Source: GCA-2697345 sp002697345 (lineage in GTDB: Bacteria > Pseudomonadota > Alphaproteobacteria > Rhodobacterales > Rhodobacteraceae). Taken from it: a stretch of DNA of 64,000 nt. The position numbers and the translations under genes are program-made. Position 1 is the first letter of the stretch; the number at the start of each line of letters is the position of its first letter. Location: contig CALSNB010000001.1 of the NCBI GenBank assembly GCA_943787605.1, positions 1,488,001 through 1,552,000 of the forward strand, given 5' to 3'. Under the pieces are notes generated by a model. The model did not search any database. It was not told the origin of the DNA and saw nothing but the letters and a program-made list of their open reading frames with translations. This document shows, piece after piece, positions 25,958-35,202 of the stretch.

Positions 25958-28609
25958 ATGGACGTCACAATAAAAAAAGTAACCCCTATGATGGCTCAGT
26001 TCCTAAACATCAAAGAACAGTATAAAGAAGCACTGTTATTTTATAGAATGGGAGATTTTTACGAGCTGTTTTTTGAAGATGCCATCGTCGCATCAAAAGC
26101 TCTAGGAATTACACTTACAAAAAGAGGTCAACATAGTGGAAAAGATATTCCAATGTGTGGTGTTCCCGCTCATGCTTCAGAGAGCTACCTGCTAGAGCTA
26201 ATAACACAAGGTTTTAAGGTTGCCGTATGTGAACAAATGGAAAGCCCTATCGAGGCAAAAAAAAGAGGCCCAAAATCTGTAGTGAACCGTGAAGTAGTAA
26301 GGCTTGTTACGGCTGGCACTCTAACTGAAGAAAGCCTACTAGAGTCCACTAGTAACAATTTTTTGTTAGCTTTTTCTGAGGTCAGGTCAGAGGGAGCCAT
26401 CGCTTGGGTGGATATGTCTACTGGCGAGCTTACAACAAGCCAGTGCGCTAGAGCTCAGTTAGCTATTGAGTTGTCCAGGCTTTCGCCGAGCGAAGTTATA
26501 ATATCTGAAAGTATATATAACGACATTCGTCCACTTGCTTCAGAAGCTGGCACCGTACTCTCTCCACTTGGTAAAAGTAGCTTTGATAGTGGGTCCTCTG
26601 ATAGACGTTTAAGAAGTCTATACGGTGTATCGTCCCTTGATTCATTTGGAAGTTTTACTCGGGCTGAGCTATCAGCAATGGGTGCTCTTATTGACTATCT
26701 AGATATTACTCAAAAAGGTCACCTCCCTTTTTTAAAAACTCCCGTAAAAGAAAATAAGGAAAAAATATTACAAATTGATCCTGCTACTAGGAGAAATTTA
26801 GAAATCTTACGTAACTTAAAAGGGGAGAAAGCTGGTTCCCTACTGACCACAATAGATAAAACACAAACATCTCCTGGTGCCAGGCTTTTGGAGAGGTGGT
26901 TGTCAGGGCCCTCAACAGATTTAACGCTAATAAAGGGTAGGTTAGACTGCGTTCGTTTGTTTTACAAAAATAAAGATCTTCGGGAAAGGATTCAAAACCT
27001 TCTTAAAGAAACTCCTGATCTTGGTCGTATACTAACTCGTTTATCAATAGACCGCAGTGGACCACGTGATTTAAGTTCTATTAAAAATGGACTAGTTCAA
27101 GCAGAACAACTAAATCAAGAGTTTTCTAATATTGATCTCCCAGGTCTCATAAAAGAAAAAAACGGTGTGCTCATAGGGTTTTCTGATACTATTTTAATGC
27201 TTAGTAATGCTTTAGACGAAAATCCACCACAACTAATAAAGGATGGAAATTTTATAAAAAAAGGGTTTTCAAAAAGTTTAGATGAACATCAATTATTAAA
27301 GGATGATAACAAAAAAATAATAAGTCAGCTACAGGCTAGCTATGTTGAAAAAACAGGTATTTCATCTCTAAAAATTAAATACAATAACGTACTTGGTTAT
27401 TTTATTGAAACAACAACTAATCATAGTGAAAAAATGTTTTCTCAAGGTTTTTCTGATCTATTTATTCATCGTCAAACCACAGCTAATTCTGTTAGGTTCA
27501 CAACAATAGAGCTTTCAAATCTCGAAACAAAACTATTAAATGCTACAGGCGCAATAAGTAGCCTCGAAAAAGAAATTTTTGATACGCTTAAGGGTTCTGT
27601 TTTATCACGCATTGTTCCTCTCACATACTTGGCATCAACTTTGGCAGAAATTGATGTGTTTTGTAGTCTTGGATATCTTGCAAGCGATTCAGAGTGGGTT
27701 GAACCAAAGCTAGACCAATCTAGGGATTTTAAAATAGTCTCTGGAAGACATCCAGTAGTTGAAACTTCAATTAACAGAACAGGAAACACCCCATTTGTCT
27801 CAAACTCATGTAACTTATCGGCGATTAAGGGTGGGGCCAATATATGGCTACTAACAGGGCCAAATATGTCTGGGAAATCAACCTTTTTACGCCAGAACGC
27901 ATTGATAGCAGTTCTTGCACAAATAGGGTCATATGTACCAGCGGCTGAAGCAAAAATAGGTCTGTTTTCACAAGTTTTTAGTAGAGTAGGTGCTTCTGAT
28001 GATCTAGCACGAGGGAGATCTACTTTTATGGTAGAAATGGTTGAAACAGCAGCAATTTTAAACCAAGCCGATGACCGCGCTCTAGTTATTTTAGATGAAA
28101 TAGGTCGAGGCACCTCAACCTATGATGGCCTGTCAATTGCTTGGGCAACTCTCGAGCACCTGCACTCAAAAAACAAATGCAGGGCTCTGTTTGCCACACA
28201 TTATCATGAATTAACAGCTACTAGTAAAACACTCGAAAGTGTTCAAAACGCAACTGTAGCGGTAAAAGAATGGGAAGGGGAGATAGTTTTCCTACACACT
28301 GTAAAAAGCGGTTCAGCAGATCGATCTTACGGAGTGCAAGTGGCGAAACTTGCTGGCTTACCTTCGTCTGTCATAAAAAGGGCTCAGTTTATTCTAAACT
28401 CTCTAGAAAACTCCTCGAAGAAAAACAACGTTACAGATAGTCTTCCTCTTTTTTCTTCACCAATCAACCACCCAAAAGATGTCAAAAAACTTGATCCACT
28501 CAGGGTTAAATTAAGAAACAGTAACCCAGACTCTCTTTCTCCTAAAGATGCTCTACAATTATTATATGAACTAAAGGATCTTCAGGGTGTTGAAGAAACC
28601 CCAACCTGA
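25958..28609 (+). CDS. mutS: DNA mismatch repair protein MutS
   Basis: MutS recognises mispaired bases and, with ATP, recruits MutL. The 883-residue protein is full length. The mismatch-contact motif appears as MGDFYELF near residue 38, the connector and lever domains follow, and the ATPase has Walker A GPNMSGKST at residues 634-642, Walker B LVILDEIGRGTSTYDG and the FATHYHEL motif. The gene's last 28 bases overlap the end of the convergent grpE. It stands alone on its strand between two leftward units, so it has its own promoter in the 25724-25957 spacer. Confidence 0.98.
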   Translation: MDVTIKKVTPMMAQFLNIKEQYKEALLFYRMGDFYELFFEDAIVASKALGITLTKRGQHSGKDIPMCGVPAHASESYLLELITQGFKVAVCEQMESPIEAKKRGPKSVVNREVVRLVTAGTLTEESLLESTSNNFLLAFSEVRSEGAIAWVDMSTGELTTSQCARAQLAIELSRLSPSEVIISESIYNDIRPLASEAGTVLSPLGKSSFDSGSSDRRLRSLYGVSSLDSFGSFTRAELSAMGALIDYLDITQKGHLPFLKTPVKENKEKILQIDPATRRNLEILRNLKGEKAGSLLTTIDKTQTSPGARLLERWLSGPSTDLTLIKGRLDCVRLFYKNKDLRERIQNLLKETPDLGRILTRLSIDRSGPRDLSSIKNGLVQAEQLNQEFSNIDLPGLIKEKNGVLIGFSDTILMLSNALDENPPQLIKDGNFIKKGFSKSLDEHQLLKDDNKKIISQLQASYVEKTGISSLKIKYNNVLGYFIETTTNHSEKMFSQGFSDLFIHRQTTANSVRFTTIELSNLETKLLNATGAISSLEKEIFDTLKGSVLSRIVPLTYLASTLAEIDVFCSLGYLASDSEWVEPKLDQSRDFKIVSGRHPVVETSINRTGNTPFVSNSCNLSAIKGGANIWLLTGPNMSGKSTFLRQNALIAVLAQIGSYVPAAEAKIGLFSQVFSRVGASDDLARGRSTFMVEMVETAAILNQADDRALVILDEIGRGTSTYDGLSIAWATLEHLHSKNKCRALFATHYHELTATSKTLESVQNATVAVKEWEGEIVFLHTVKSGSADRSYGVQVAKLAGLPSSVIKRAQFILNSLENSSKKNNVTDSLPLFSSPINHPKDVKKLDPLRVKLRNSNPDSLSPKDALQLLYELKDLQGVEETPT

Positions 28610-29136
28610 GCTGGCCTTAACAATCTTTCCTTCAATATAAAACCTTCAGCCAACACCTGGATTATGTGTCCTGCCTTCACATCTGGAGAAGGTGCTTCAA
28701 ACATGGCCTGATGCTCTTGAGGGTCAAACTTATCTCCAATCTCTGGTAAAATAGGTTCGATACCGTGCTTTCCAAAGACATGTATTAGTTCCTTGAGTGT
28801 GAGCTCTACTCCTTCTATGACAGCCTTAGAGGATTCACGCTGTTCTTCCGTAACTGCGTCGACAGCTCTACGCAAGTTATCATAGACTGCAAGCATATCT
28901 TTGGCCAACCTGGACCCTCCGTACTCCTCTGCCTCTCTTCTGTCTCGCTCTCCACGCTTTCGTGTATTCTCTAAATCTGCAAATGAGCGTAACAACCTAT
29001 CTTGAAGGCTATTTTTTTCTTCTTTAAGACTTTCGATGTCGTCTGATGCTTCAGGTTCTGTTAAATCAACATCTTCTTCTGCTAGCTTTTCTAAATGATC
29101 TGTTTGAAAGTCATCTTCATCTTTTATTTTAGTCAT
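28582..29136 (-). CDS. grpE: Nucleotide exchange factor GrpE
   Basis: GrpE releases ADP from DnaK. The 184-residue product has an acidic N-terminus, a long coiled-coil helix (SLKEEKNSLQDRLLRSFADLE) and the C-terminal beta domain with KFDPQEHQAM and the late IIQVLAEGF, all standard. Its ATG overlaps the hrcA stop codon (ATGA), so it is translationally coupled as the second gene of an hrcA-grpE operon. Its 3' end overlaps mutS by 28 bases. Confidence 0.97.
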   Translation of the reverse strand: MTKIKDEDDFQTDHLEKLAEEDVDLTEPEASDDIESLKEEKNSLQDRLLRSFADLENTRKRGERDRREAEEYGGSRLAKDMLAVYDNLRRAVDAVTEEQRESSKAVIEGVELTLKELIHVFGKHGIEPILPEIGDKFDPQEHQAMFEAPSPDVKAGHIIQVLAEGFILKERLLRPAQVGVSSTP

Positions 29137-30209
29137 TTTCTTCCTTTGTCTATTTTAGATATTAATTTTCCAACCACCTGAGCGGTATAATCAACAATGG
29201 GAACAATTCTCCCATAATTTAGCCTTGTTGGGCCAATAACACCAACAGCTCCGATAATTTTTTTCTCTATATTCATATAGGGTGAAATAATCAAAGATGA
29301 ACCCGAAAGTGAAAAAAGTTTGTTCTCTGATCCAATAAATATTCTGACTCCTTCTCCTTCATCTGTTAATTGTAGAAATTCTGCAATATCTCTTTTGCGT
29401 TCTAAGTCATCAAATAGATTTTTTACTCTCTCTATTTCATAATCGTGTCGAGTCTCATCTAACAAATTAGACCTACCCCTTACGATCAGTCGTTCACTAG
29501 CGATATCTGCATTTTCCCAAACAGCTAAACCTAACTTTACAAGTTCAGCAGCTAAAGCATCTAATTCCCGTCTGTTCTTTTTAATTTCTATTTGTATTTT
29601 TACCCGTATCTCCGATAAAGTATGGCCAATACCAATGTTATTTAAAAAGTTAGCTGCCTCTCTCATTGACGATGGTGTCTGTCCCTTTGGTGGAACAAAA
29701 ACTCGGTTTTCAACACTTCCATCTCCAAAAACTAATACCACCAATGTACGATCGTCTGCTAAACTAACAAACTCTATATGCTTAATTGGAGCTTCTTGTT
29801 TAGGACAAAAAACTAGACTTGCACTTTGTGTCAATCCAGAAAGTGCTGTACCTATACTATCTAATAATGATGTAACTGCTGGCTGACTCTCTCCAATAGT
29901 GTCATCTATACGAAGCTTATCCTCATGACTTGCTTGCCCAACCTCCAGTATTCCATCAACAAACATTCTCAGCCCAAGTTGAGTGGGTATTCTGCCTGCT
30001 GAAATATGAGGGCTATCCAAAAGCCCCAGTATCTCTAAATCCTGCATTACATTCCGAACAGTTGCTGCGCTCACTTTTTCTGACAACGTTTCTGTCAAAG
30101 CAACGGAGCCCATTGGTTCACCAGTCGACAAATAGTTTTCTACTATCTGCTGAAAAACCTCTCGACTTCTTTCACTCATTATATTTGTAATGTTTTTTGT
30201 AGACGGCAT
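29133..30209 (-). CDS. hrcA: Heat-inducible transcription repressor HrcA
   Basis: HrcA represses heat-shock genes by binding CIRCE elements. The 358-residue protein begins with a winged-helix domain (SREVFQQIVENYLSTGEPMGS, SAATVRNVMQDLE), followed by the GAF-like and insert domains, with the ending IGPTRLNYGRIVPIVDYTA. A TTG one codon before the ATG is also in frame; the ATG is used. No CIRCE inverted repeat was found in its own upstream region or before dnaJ; the dnaK and groESL promoters are outside the window. Operon with grpE. Confidence 0.96.
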   Translation of the reverse strand: MPSTKNITNIMSERSREVFQQIVENYLSTGEPMGSVALTETLSEKVSAATVRNVMQDLEILGLLDSPHISAGRIPTQLGLRMFVDGILEVGQASHEDKLRIDDTIGESQPAVTSLLDSIGTALSGLTQSASLVFCPKQEAPIKHIEFVSLADDRTLVVLVFGDGSVENRVFVPPKGQTPSSMREAANFLNNIGIGHTLSEIRVKIQIEIKKNRRELDALAAELVKLGLAVWENADIASERLIVRGRSNLLDETRHDYEIERVKNLFDDLERKRDIAEFLQLTDEGEGVRIFIGSENKLFSLSGSSLIISPYMNIEKKIIGAVGVIGPTRLNYGRIVPIVDYTAQVVGKLISKIDKGRK

Positions 30210-30323
30210 CAAAAACCCTAATTAAGCACACTTGTTTACTAGTTTATTAGCTCATTAGTCAATCGTGCTTGCAAACTTCTTTAAAGAAAGCGTATTTGTT
30301 ACAAATAATTTAGGAGAAACGTT

Positions 30324-31043
30324 ATGCGGCCATCTGGTAGAAGTTTAAATGAAATTAGAAGTGTTTCTATCGAAACACACATTACCAAGCATTCTGAAGG
30401 TTCATGTCTAATAAAGTGTGGCGAAACCCATATTATTTGTACTGCCACCATAGATGAAAAAGTACCTCCGTTTTTAAGAAACTCTGGCTTAGGTTGGGTT
30501 ACTGCTGAATACGGTATGTTACCAAGATCAACAAACACTAGAATGCGGAGAGAATCAAAAAATGGCCAGTCAGGTCGAACCCAAGAGATTCAGCGGCTTA
30601 TAGGTAGGTCACTTCGCGCAGGAATAGACCGTGTTTCATTGGGCGAAAGACAAATCATTATAGATTGTGACGTTATTCAAGCTGACGGTGGTACTCGCTG
30701 TGCTAGTATAACTGGTGGTTGGGTTGCCTTGAAACTTGCTATTAATTCACTATTAGAAAAGGGGGTTTTAAAGACTGACCCAATAACAGATCACGTCGCA
30801 GCTGTCAGCTGTGGAATATATGCAGGTCAACCTGTATTAGATTTAGATTATCAGGAAGATAGTGACGCAGGAACAGACGCGAATTTTGTACTAACTGGTG
30901 CAGGCAATCTTATTGAAGTTCAAGCATCTGCTGAAGGTGCTACTTTCAGCCGTTCTGAGCTTGATGCCCTAATCACCTTAGCTGAAGGTGGCGTTAGTTC
31001 TTTGGTCTCGAGTCAGAAAAGTGCTGTTAAAACAAATGACTAG
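30324..31043 (+). CDS. rph: Ribonuclease PH
   Basis: A phosphorolytic 3'-5' exoribonuclease that trims tRNA 3' ends. The 239-residue length and motifs are canonical: N-terminal RPSGRSLNEIR, GWVTAEYGMLPRSTNTR, the RSLRAGID phosphate-binding loop and DCDVIQADGGTR with the catalytic Asp residues. AGGAGA precedes the ATG. Its last 8 bases overlap the rdgB start, giving a coupled rph-rdgB-hemW operon divergent from hrcA-grpE, an arrangement common in alphaproteobacteria. Confidence 0.98.
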   Translation: MRPSGRSLNEIRSVSIETHITKHSEGSCLIKCGETHIICTATIDEKVPPFLRNSGLGWVTAEYGMLPRSTNTRMRRESKNGQSGRTQEIQRLIGRSLRAGIDRVSLGERQIIIDCDVIQADGGTRCASITGGWVALKLAINSLLEKGVLKTDPITDHVAAVSCGIYAGQPVLDLDYQEDSDAGTDANFVLTGAGNLIEVQASAEGATFSRSELDALITLAEGGVSSLVSSQKSAVKTND

Positions 31044-31644
31044 TTTGTTAGGTGAAGAGCTTTTAATTGCAACTCACAATAAAGGGAAGTTGGAAGAAAT
31101 TTCTGCACTTTTAGTTGATTATAATATAAAAGTATCTTCAGCTAAAGATTATAATTTGATGGAGCCAGCAGAAACAGAAAATACATTCGTTGGAAACGCT
31201 AGAATAAAAGCGCACACAGCCTCTAAGTCAACAGGGCTTCCAGCATTGTCTGATGATAGTGGCGTTGAGGTTGACGCTCTAAACAACCTCCCAGGTGTTT
31301 ACACCGCCGACTGGGCAGAAGTTAATGGAGGTAGAGATTTCGCTAAAGCTATGGAAAAGGTTCTTTATGAACTAAACTCGATCAATGCTCCTTTTCCTCG
31401 AACAGCTAGATTTTGTTGTACACTTTGTTTGGCTTGGCCAGACGGAAGCGATAAAATTTTTTCGGGCGTAATTCCCGGTGAAATTATCTGGCCAATGCGT
31501 GGAAAAAACGGGCATGGGTATGATCCTATTTTTCAACCTGACGGTCAAACCTTAACTTTTGGTGAAATGGATCGCTGGGAAAAAAATAATATGAGCCACA
31601 GAGCTAAAGCTTTTGAAAAATTTATACGCTATTTAGATGCTTAA
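31036..31644 (+). CDS. rdgB: Non-canonical purine NTP pyrophosphatase (RdgB/HAM1)
   Basis: Hydrolyses dITP, XTP and similar damaged purine nucleotides to monophosphates. The ATG at 31036, overlapping the rph stop, gives 202 residues starting just before the LIATHNKGKLEE nucleotide loop; a longer frame from 30988 only extends into rph. SDDSGVEVDAL with metal-binding acids, GYDPIF and the late MSHRAKA motif are all present. It overlaps hemW by 8 bases. Confidence 0.97.
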   Translation: MTSLLGEELLIATHNKGKLEEISALLVDYNIKVSSAKDYNLMEPAETENTFVGNARIKAHTASKSTGLPALSDDSGVEVDALNNLPGVYTADWAEVNGGRDFAKAMEKVLYELNSINAPFPRTARFCCTLCLAWPDGSDKIFSGVIPGEIIWPMRGKNGHGYDPIFQPDGQTLTFGEMDRWEKNNMSHRAKAFEKFIRYLDA

Positions 31645-32794
31645 AAATTGGCAAAGAGCTGGTTTTGGCCTTTATATACATTGGCCGTTTTGTCAATCTA
31701 AATGTCCATACTGCGATTTCAACAGTCACGTTTCTTCAAATATTAACCATGACGCGTGGACCAAGGCTTACCTTTCAGAGATTAGTAAAAATCACCGTCA
31801 TTCTTCCGAAAAAATTCTCAATACTGTTTTCTTTGGAGGTGGAACACCAAGTCTTATGCCATCTAAAACAATAGAGGCAATTATCAACCACATATTAGCT
31901 CTTTGGAAACCGTCAAACCAACTGGAAATTACATTAGAAGCTAACCCCACCTCAATAGATGTTTCGAGGTTTAAAGAATACAAGTCGGCGGGGGTTAACA
32001 GGGTTTCTATTGGAGTCCAGTCGCTCGATGACATGTCTTTAAAATATCTAGGAAGACTTCACACTGGTAAGGATGCAATTACAGCCGTTCAGACAGCCCA
32101 GTCTATTTTTGATCGCGTTAGTTTTGATCTTATTTATGCGCGTCAAAACCAAACCATTAAAGATTGGGAAAAAGAACTACTGTCTGCCTTATCACTAGGC
32201 ACAAACCATATGTCACTTTATCAACTAACGATAGAAGACGGTACTGTTTTTGGGGATCGTGCAAAAATAGGCAAGCTTCCAGGATTGCCTTCAGAGGACC
32301 TTTCTGCAGACATGTACACACTCACGCAAGAGATTATGAATAATAATAGGTTACCCTTGTATGAAGTATCAAATCACGCTTTTCCAGGGGAGGAATCTCG
32401 CCATAATTTAATTTATTGGCGCGGTGGTGATTTTATCGGTATTGGGCCTGGTGCCCATGGCAGATACTATGAAGGGCCCAAACGAAAAGCTACGGTAATG
32501 ACAAAAAGTCCTAACAAATGGCTTTCTCAAATAGACAAAGTAGGTCACGGTGCAGAACCTACTACCATATTATCAAAATCGGAAGAAGCATTAGAGTATT
32601 TAATGATGTCGGCTCGATTAGTTGAAGGAACTGACTTAAAGTTTTTAGAGTCTTTAGACTTAAATCTTGTAAAGCATAAAAATATCAAGAGCTTAATAGA
32701 GTTAGGCTTGATTCTTATTAAAAACGAAAGAATAATTTTAACACCTAAGGGGCGACCTATTCTTAATAGTGTTTTGTCAGAATTAATTTCATAA
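31637..32794 (+). CDS. hemW: Radical SAM heme chaperone HemW (HemN-like)
   Basis: A radical SAM protein with the iron-sulfur cluster motif CxxxCxxC in FCQSKCPYCDFNS near residues 18-30 and the GGGTPSL SAM-binding segment. At 385 residues and without the N-terminal extension of HemN, it fits HemW, which inserts heme into respiratory proteins and is not a coproporphyrinogen oxidase, although databases often label it so. Third gene of the rph-rdgB-hemW operon, overlapping rdgB by 8 bases. It is convergent with parB. Confidence 0.93.
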   Translation: MLKNWQRAGFGLYIHWPFCQSKCPYCDFNSHVSSNINHDAWTKAYLSEISKNHRHSSEKILNTVFFGGGTPSLMPSKTIEAIINHILALWKPSNQLEITLEANPTSIDVSRFKEYKSAGVNRVSIGVQSLDDMSLKYLGRLHTGKDAITAVQTAQSIFDRVSFDLIYARQNQTIKDWEKELLSALSLGTNHMSLYQLTIEDGTVFGDRAKIGKLPGLPSEDLSADMYTLTQEIMNNNRLPLYEVSNHAFPGEESRHNLIYWRGGDFIGIGPGAHGRYYEGPKRKATVMTKSPNKWLSQIDKVGHGAEPTTILSKSEEALEYLMMSARLVEGTDLKFLESLDLNLVKHKNIKSLIELGLILIKNERIILTPKGRPILNSVLSELIS

Positions 32795-32862
32795 TAAGTT
32801 TGAGTTTTAGGAATCTAACCTTTGCGGTAATAAAACTCTTCTCTCTAAAAGATGTAATCAGT

Positions 32863-33768
32863 TTAAGATAAAATCTCACAAATTTTATCAAGCTCTGATA
32901 AACTATCGTATGATATATTAACCACCCCAACACCCGACAATGCTTTATGGTTTATTGTTACCTTATGACCAGTGTTTAAGCTTAACTGTTTCTCCAGTTC
33001 TATTGTATCTGCAAGCTTTCTATTATTGTTCGTTTTCTTTAAATCTAATCGCACACTTTTCTTTTTTGAAACTCCCCTTACCATCGCCTCTGTTTCCCGT
33101 ACACTAAGGCCTTGGTTCACTATTTTTCTTGCAATTGAGCTTGGATTTTCTGTTGTAATAATTGCTCGCGCATGGCCAACCGACAATGACCCCTCTTGCA
33201 CCCAATCAAGAACAAGGCTGGGCAAAGTTAATAACCTTAAAGCATTTGTAATATAGCTCCTACTCTTTCCTAGGGCTTGAGAAAGCTGTTCCTGGCTCTG
33301 TGAAAATTTTTCTTGTAATTGCTTAAAACCTAAAGCTTCCTCAACTGGATTCAAATCTGATCTTTGGATATTCTCTATAATTGCAACTTCGAGAACCTCT
33401 AGGTCCGTGAACTTCCCAATAACAACAGGCACCTCATGGACTTGTGCCAGTTGTGCTGCCCTCCAACGCCTCTCTCCTGCCACAATTTCATATAAATCAG
33501 GAACTTTTGGATCAGGCCTTACTAATATAGGTTGTAGAATTCCCTTAGATGCTATTGATGCAGCCAGCTCTTCTAAAGGCTTTTTTGAGAAAACTTTCCT
33601 AGGTTGGTTTTTATTGGGCCTGATTAGCTCAATAGAAATCTGTTTTTTACTATCAGCTTTATTTGGATCTGGACTCGAAAACTCTTCCGAGAGAGCTGCA
33701 TTAGCCATTAATTCAGATAGACCCCTTCCAAGAGCTCTCTTTGCCTTTGTTTTTATTGATTTTGCCAT
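32863..33768 (-). CDS. parB: Chromosome partitioning protein ParB
   Basis: ParB binds parS sites near the origin, spreads along DNA as a CTP-dependent clamp and works with ParA to segregate the chromosome. The 301-residue protein has the ELIRPNKNQPRK box, the CTP-binding AGERRWRAAQLA motif, a helix-turn-helix parS-binding region (LGKSRSYITNALRLL) and a C-terminal dimerisation domain. Two perfect parS sites are in this window at 35145-35160 and 37055-37070. It is 10 bases downstream of parA. Confidence 0.98.
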   Translation of the reverse strand: MAKSIKTKAKRALGRGLSELMANAALSEEFSSPDPNKADSKKQISIELIRPNKNQPRKVFSKKPLEELAASIASKGILQPILVRPDPKVPDLYEIVAGERRWRAAQLAQVHEVPVVIGKFTDLEVLEVAIIENIQRSDLNPVEEALGFKQLQEKFSQSQEQLSQALGKSRSYITNALRLLTLPSLVLDWVQEGSLSVGHARAIITTENPSSIARKIVNQGLSVRETEAMVRGVSKKKSVRLDLKKTNNNRKLADTIELEKQLSLNTGHKVTINHKALSGVGVVNISYDSLSELDKICEILS

Positions 33769-33778
33769 TTATCCACTC

Positions 33779-34570
33779 CTAGTTAACTTCATGTCTTGAT
33801 AAAATCTCTAATGCTAATGCCTTATAAGCAAATGCCCCTTTTGATCTTGGCGAGTAGTCGAAAATAGACTTTCCATATGATGGGGCTTCACTTAACTTTA
33901 CACTCCTCGGGATGACTGACTGATAAACAAGTCCCTTAAGGTTGTCTCGAACGTCTTCTTCAACCTGCCGACTGAGGTTGTTCCTTTTGTCAAACATTGT
34001 TAAGACAATTCCTTCAAACCTCAAATCTGGGTTTGCTGTATCTCGAATTTCCTTAACGGACAACATAAGTTGGGAAAGCCCTTCCAGTGGAAGGAACTCG
34101 GCTTGTAGTGGAACAAGAACAGAATCAGACGCTACAAGAGCATTAATTGTCAAAAGGTTCAAAGAAGGTGGGCAATCAATTAATATATAGTCTAGTTTGT
34201 TTTGATTAAAATCAACAGCGTTTATTTTCTCTTTTAAAACAGATACTTGTTCAGACTTTTTTGATAAAACTAAGTCAGCTGAACTTAAGTCTACTGTTGC
34301 CGGCGCCAAAAGAAGACCTTCAATACCCACTTTTACAAAGGTAGAAAACAAATCACTCTCACCTACCAACAAATCATACGTTGTTTTTGAGCGCTCTTGA
34401 GCTTCTAAACCTAAAGCAGTTGAGGCATTTCCTTGTGGATCGAAATCTATAACACCAACGCTTTTTCCCTGCAAAACCAAAGCAACAGCCAAATTAATTG
34501 TAGTTGTGGTTTTTCCTACTCCCCCTTTTTGATTTGTAACCGATATTACCCTTGGCTTCTTGTATGCCAT
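33779..34570 (-). CDS. parA: Chromosome partitioning ATPase ParA (Soj)
   Basis: A deviant Walker ATPase whose DNA-bound gradient moves ParB-parS complexes. In 263 residues it shows the KGGVGKTTTTINLA Walker A motif with the signature Lys, VIDFDPQGNAST, and LIDCPPSLNLLT. It lies between rsmG and parB, the standard origin-proximal order. The intact nucleotide motifs and short N-terminus match the chromosomal type, not plasmid ParA. Confidence 0.98.
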   Translation of the reverse strand: MAYKKPRVISVTNQKGGVGKTTTTINLAVALVLQGKSVGVIDFDPQGNASTALGLEAQERSKTTYDLLVGESDLFSTFVKVGIEGLLLAPATVDLSSADLVLSKKSEQVSVLKEKINAVDFNQNKLDYILIDCPPSLNLLTINALVASDSVLVPLQAEFLPLEGLSQLMLSVKEIRDTANPDLRFEGIVLTMFDKRNNLSRQVEEDVRDNLKGLVYQSVIPRSVKLSEAPSYGKSIFDYSPRSKGAFAYKALALEILSRHEVN

Positions 34571-34571
34571 A

Positions 34572-35183
34572 CTATCTTTTCTCCAAATCTGATATTATTA
34601 ACATTGCCGACAGTGGATTAGTGACGCTCTCTTTTATTTTAATACTAAAGCTCCAACACTCAAGCGCTTCCTTAATTTCATCTTTATAGCTTTCCCCTTT
34701 TAAAAAAACACAAAACCCTCCTTTTTTCAAATGTCTGTTTGAAAAAAATAAAAGTTTTTTCAGTGGAGCCAATGCTCTAGCTGTTATAACGTCAGAATTC
34801 ATCTCACAAATATCTTCTACACGGTCCGACCAAACAGAAGAGTTTAAACCAAGAGTCCTTACTGTGTCTCTTAAAAAAACAGCTTTTCTTTGGTCCGACT
34901 CTACCATTTCTACTCTGATTAGAGGGAGTTTTTCAGTAGCAATAATTGCCAAAACTATTCCAGGAAAACCACCGCCAGACCCAAAATCTAAAACTTTAGT
35001 TTGCTCTGCGGTAAGGGTTCCAAAAACCTGTGCGGAGTCCAAAAAATGTCGGCCCCAAACATCGTCCGTGCTTCTTTTTGAGATAAGATTTATTTTCTTA
35101 TTCCACAAAAGAAGCCTCTCCTTGTAGACTTCCAACTTATGAAATGTTTCACGTGAAACATCTAAATTATCCCAAAAATCCAA
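34572..35183 (-). CDS. rsmG: 16S rRNA (guanine-N7)-methyltransferase RsmG (GidB)
   Basis: Methylates G527 of 16S rRNA using SAM. The SAM-binding loop VLDFGSGGGFPGIVLAI and the family's NLDVSRETFHKL N-terminal segment identify it. The frame is open to a TTG at 35234, inside mnmG, but a TTG at 35183 preceded by TAGGGA gives 203 residues and no overlap with mnmG, so it is chosen. No ATG is available upstream of the domain. A perfect parS site lies inside this gene and encodes the VSRET residues. Confidence 0.93.
   Translation of the reverse strand: MDFWDNLDVSRETFHKLEVYKERLLLWNKKINLISKRSTDDVWGRHFLDSAQVFGTLTAEQTKVLDFGSGGGFPGIVLAIIATEKLPLIRVEMVESDQRKAVFLRDTVRTLGLNSSVWSDRVEDICEMNSDVITARALAPLKKLLFFSNRHLKKGGFCVFLKGESYKDEIKEALECWSFSIKIKESVTNPLSAMLIISDLEKR
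35145..35160. promoter_or_regulatory. parS: parS site 1 (inside rsmG)
   Basis: A perfect 16-bp palindrome TGTTTCACGTGAAACA, the universal chromosomal ParB-binding site. It lies inside rsmG, about 5 kb from the candidate origin, with parB and parA only a few hundred bases away. Confidence 0.97.
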
Positions 35184-35202
35184 CTTTTTCCCTAATTTAA
35201 TT

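Noticed and set aside
27472..28113. 213-codon open frame antisense to mutS
   Set aside because: It lies wholly opposite the conserved MutS ATPase region, has no ribosome site or recognisable domain, and its residue pattern is that of a reverse-frame shadow.
30210..30323. Possible CIRCE element before hrcA (AAGCAC ... GTGCTT)
   Set aside because: The arms are about 36 bases apart and do not match TTAGCACTC-N9-GAGTGCTAA.
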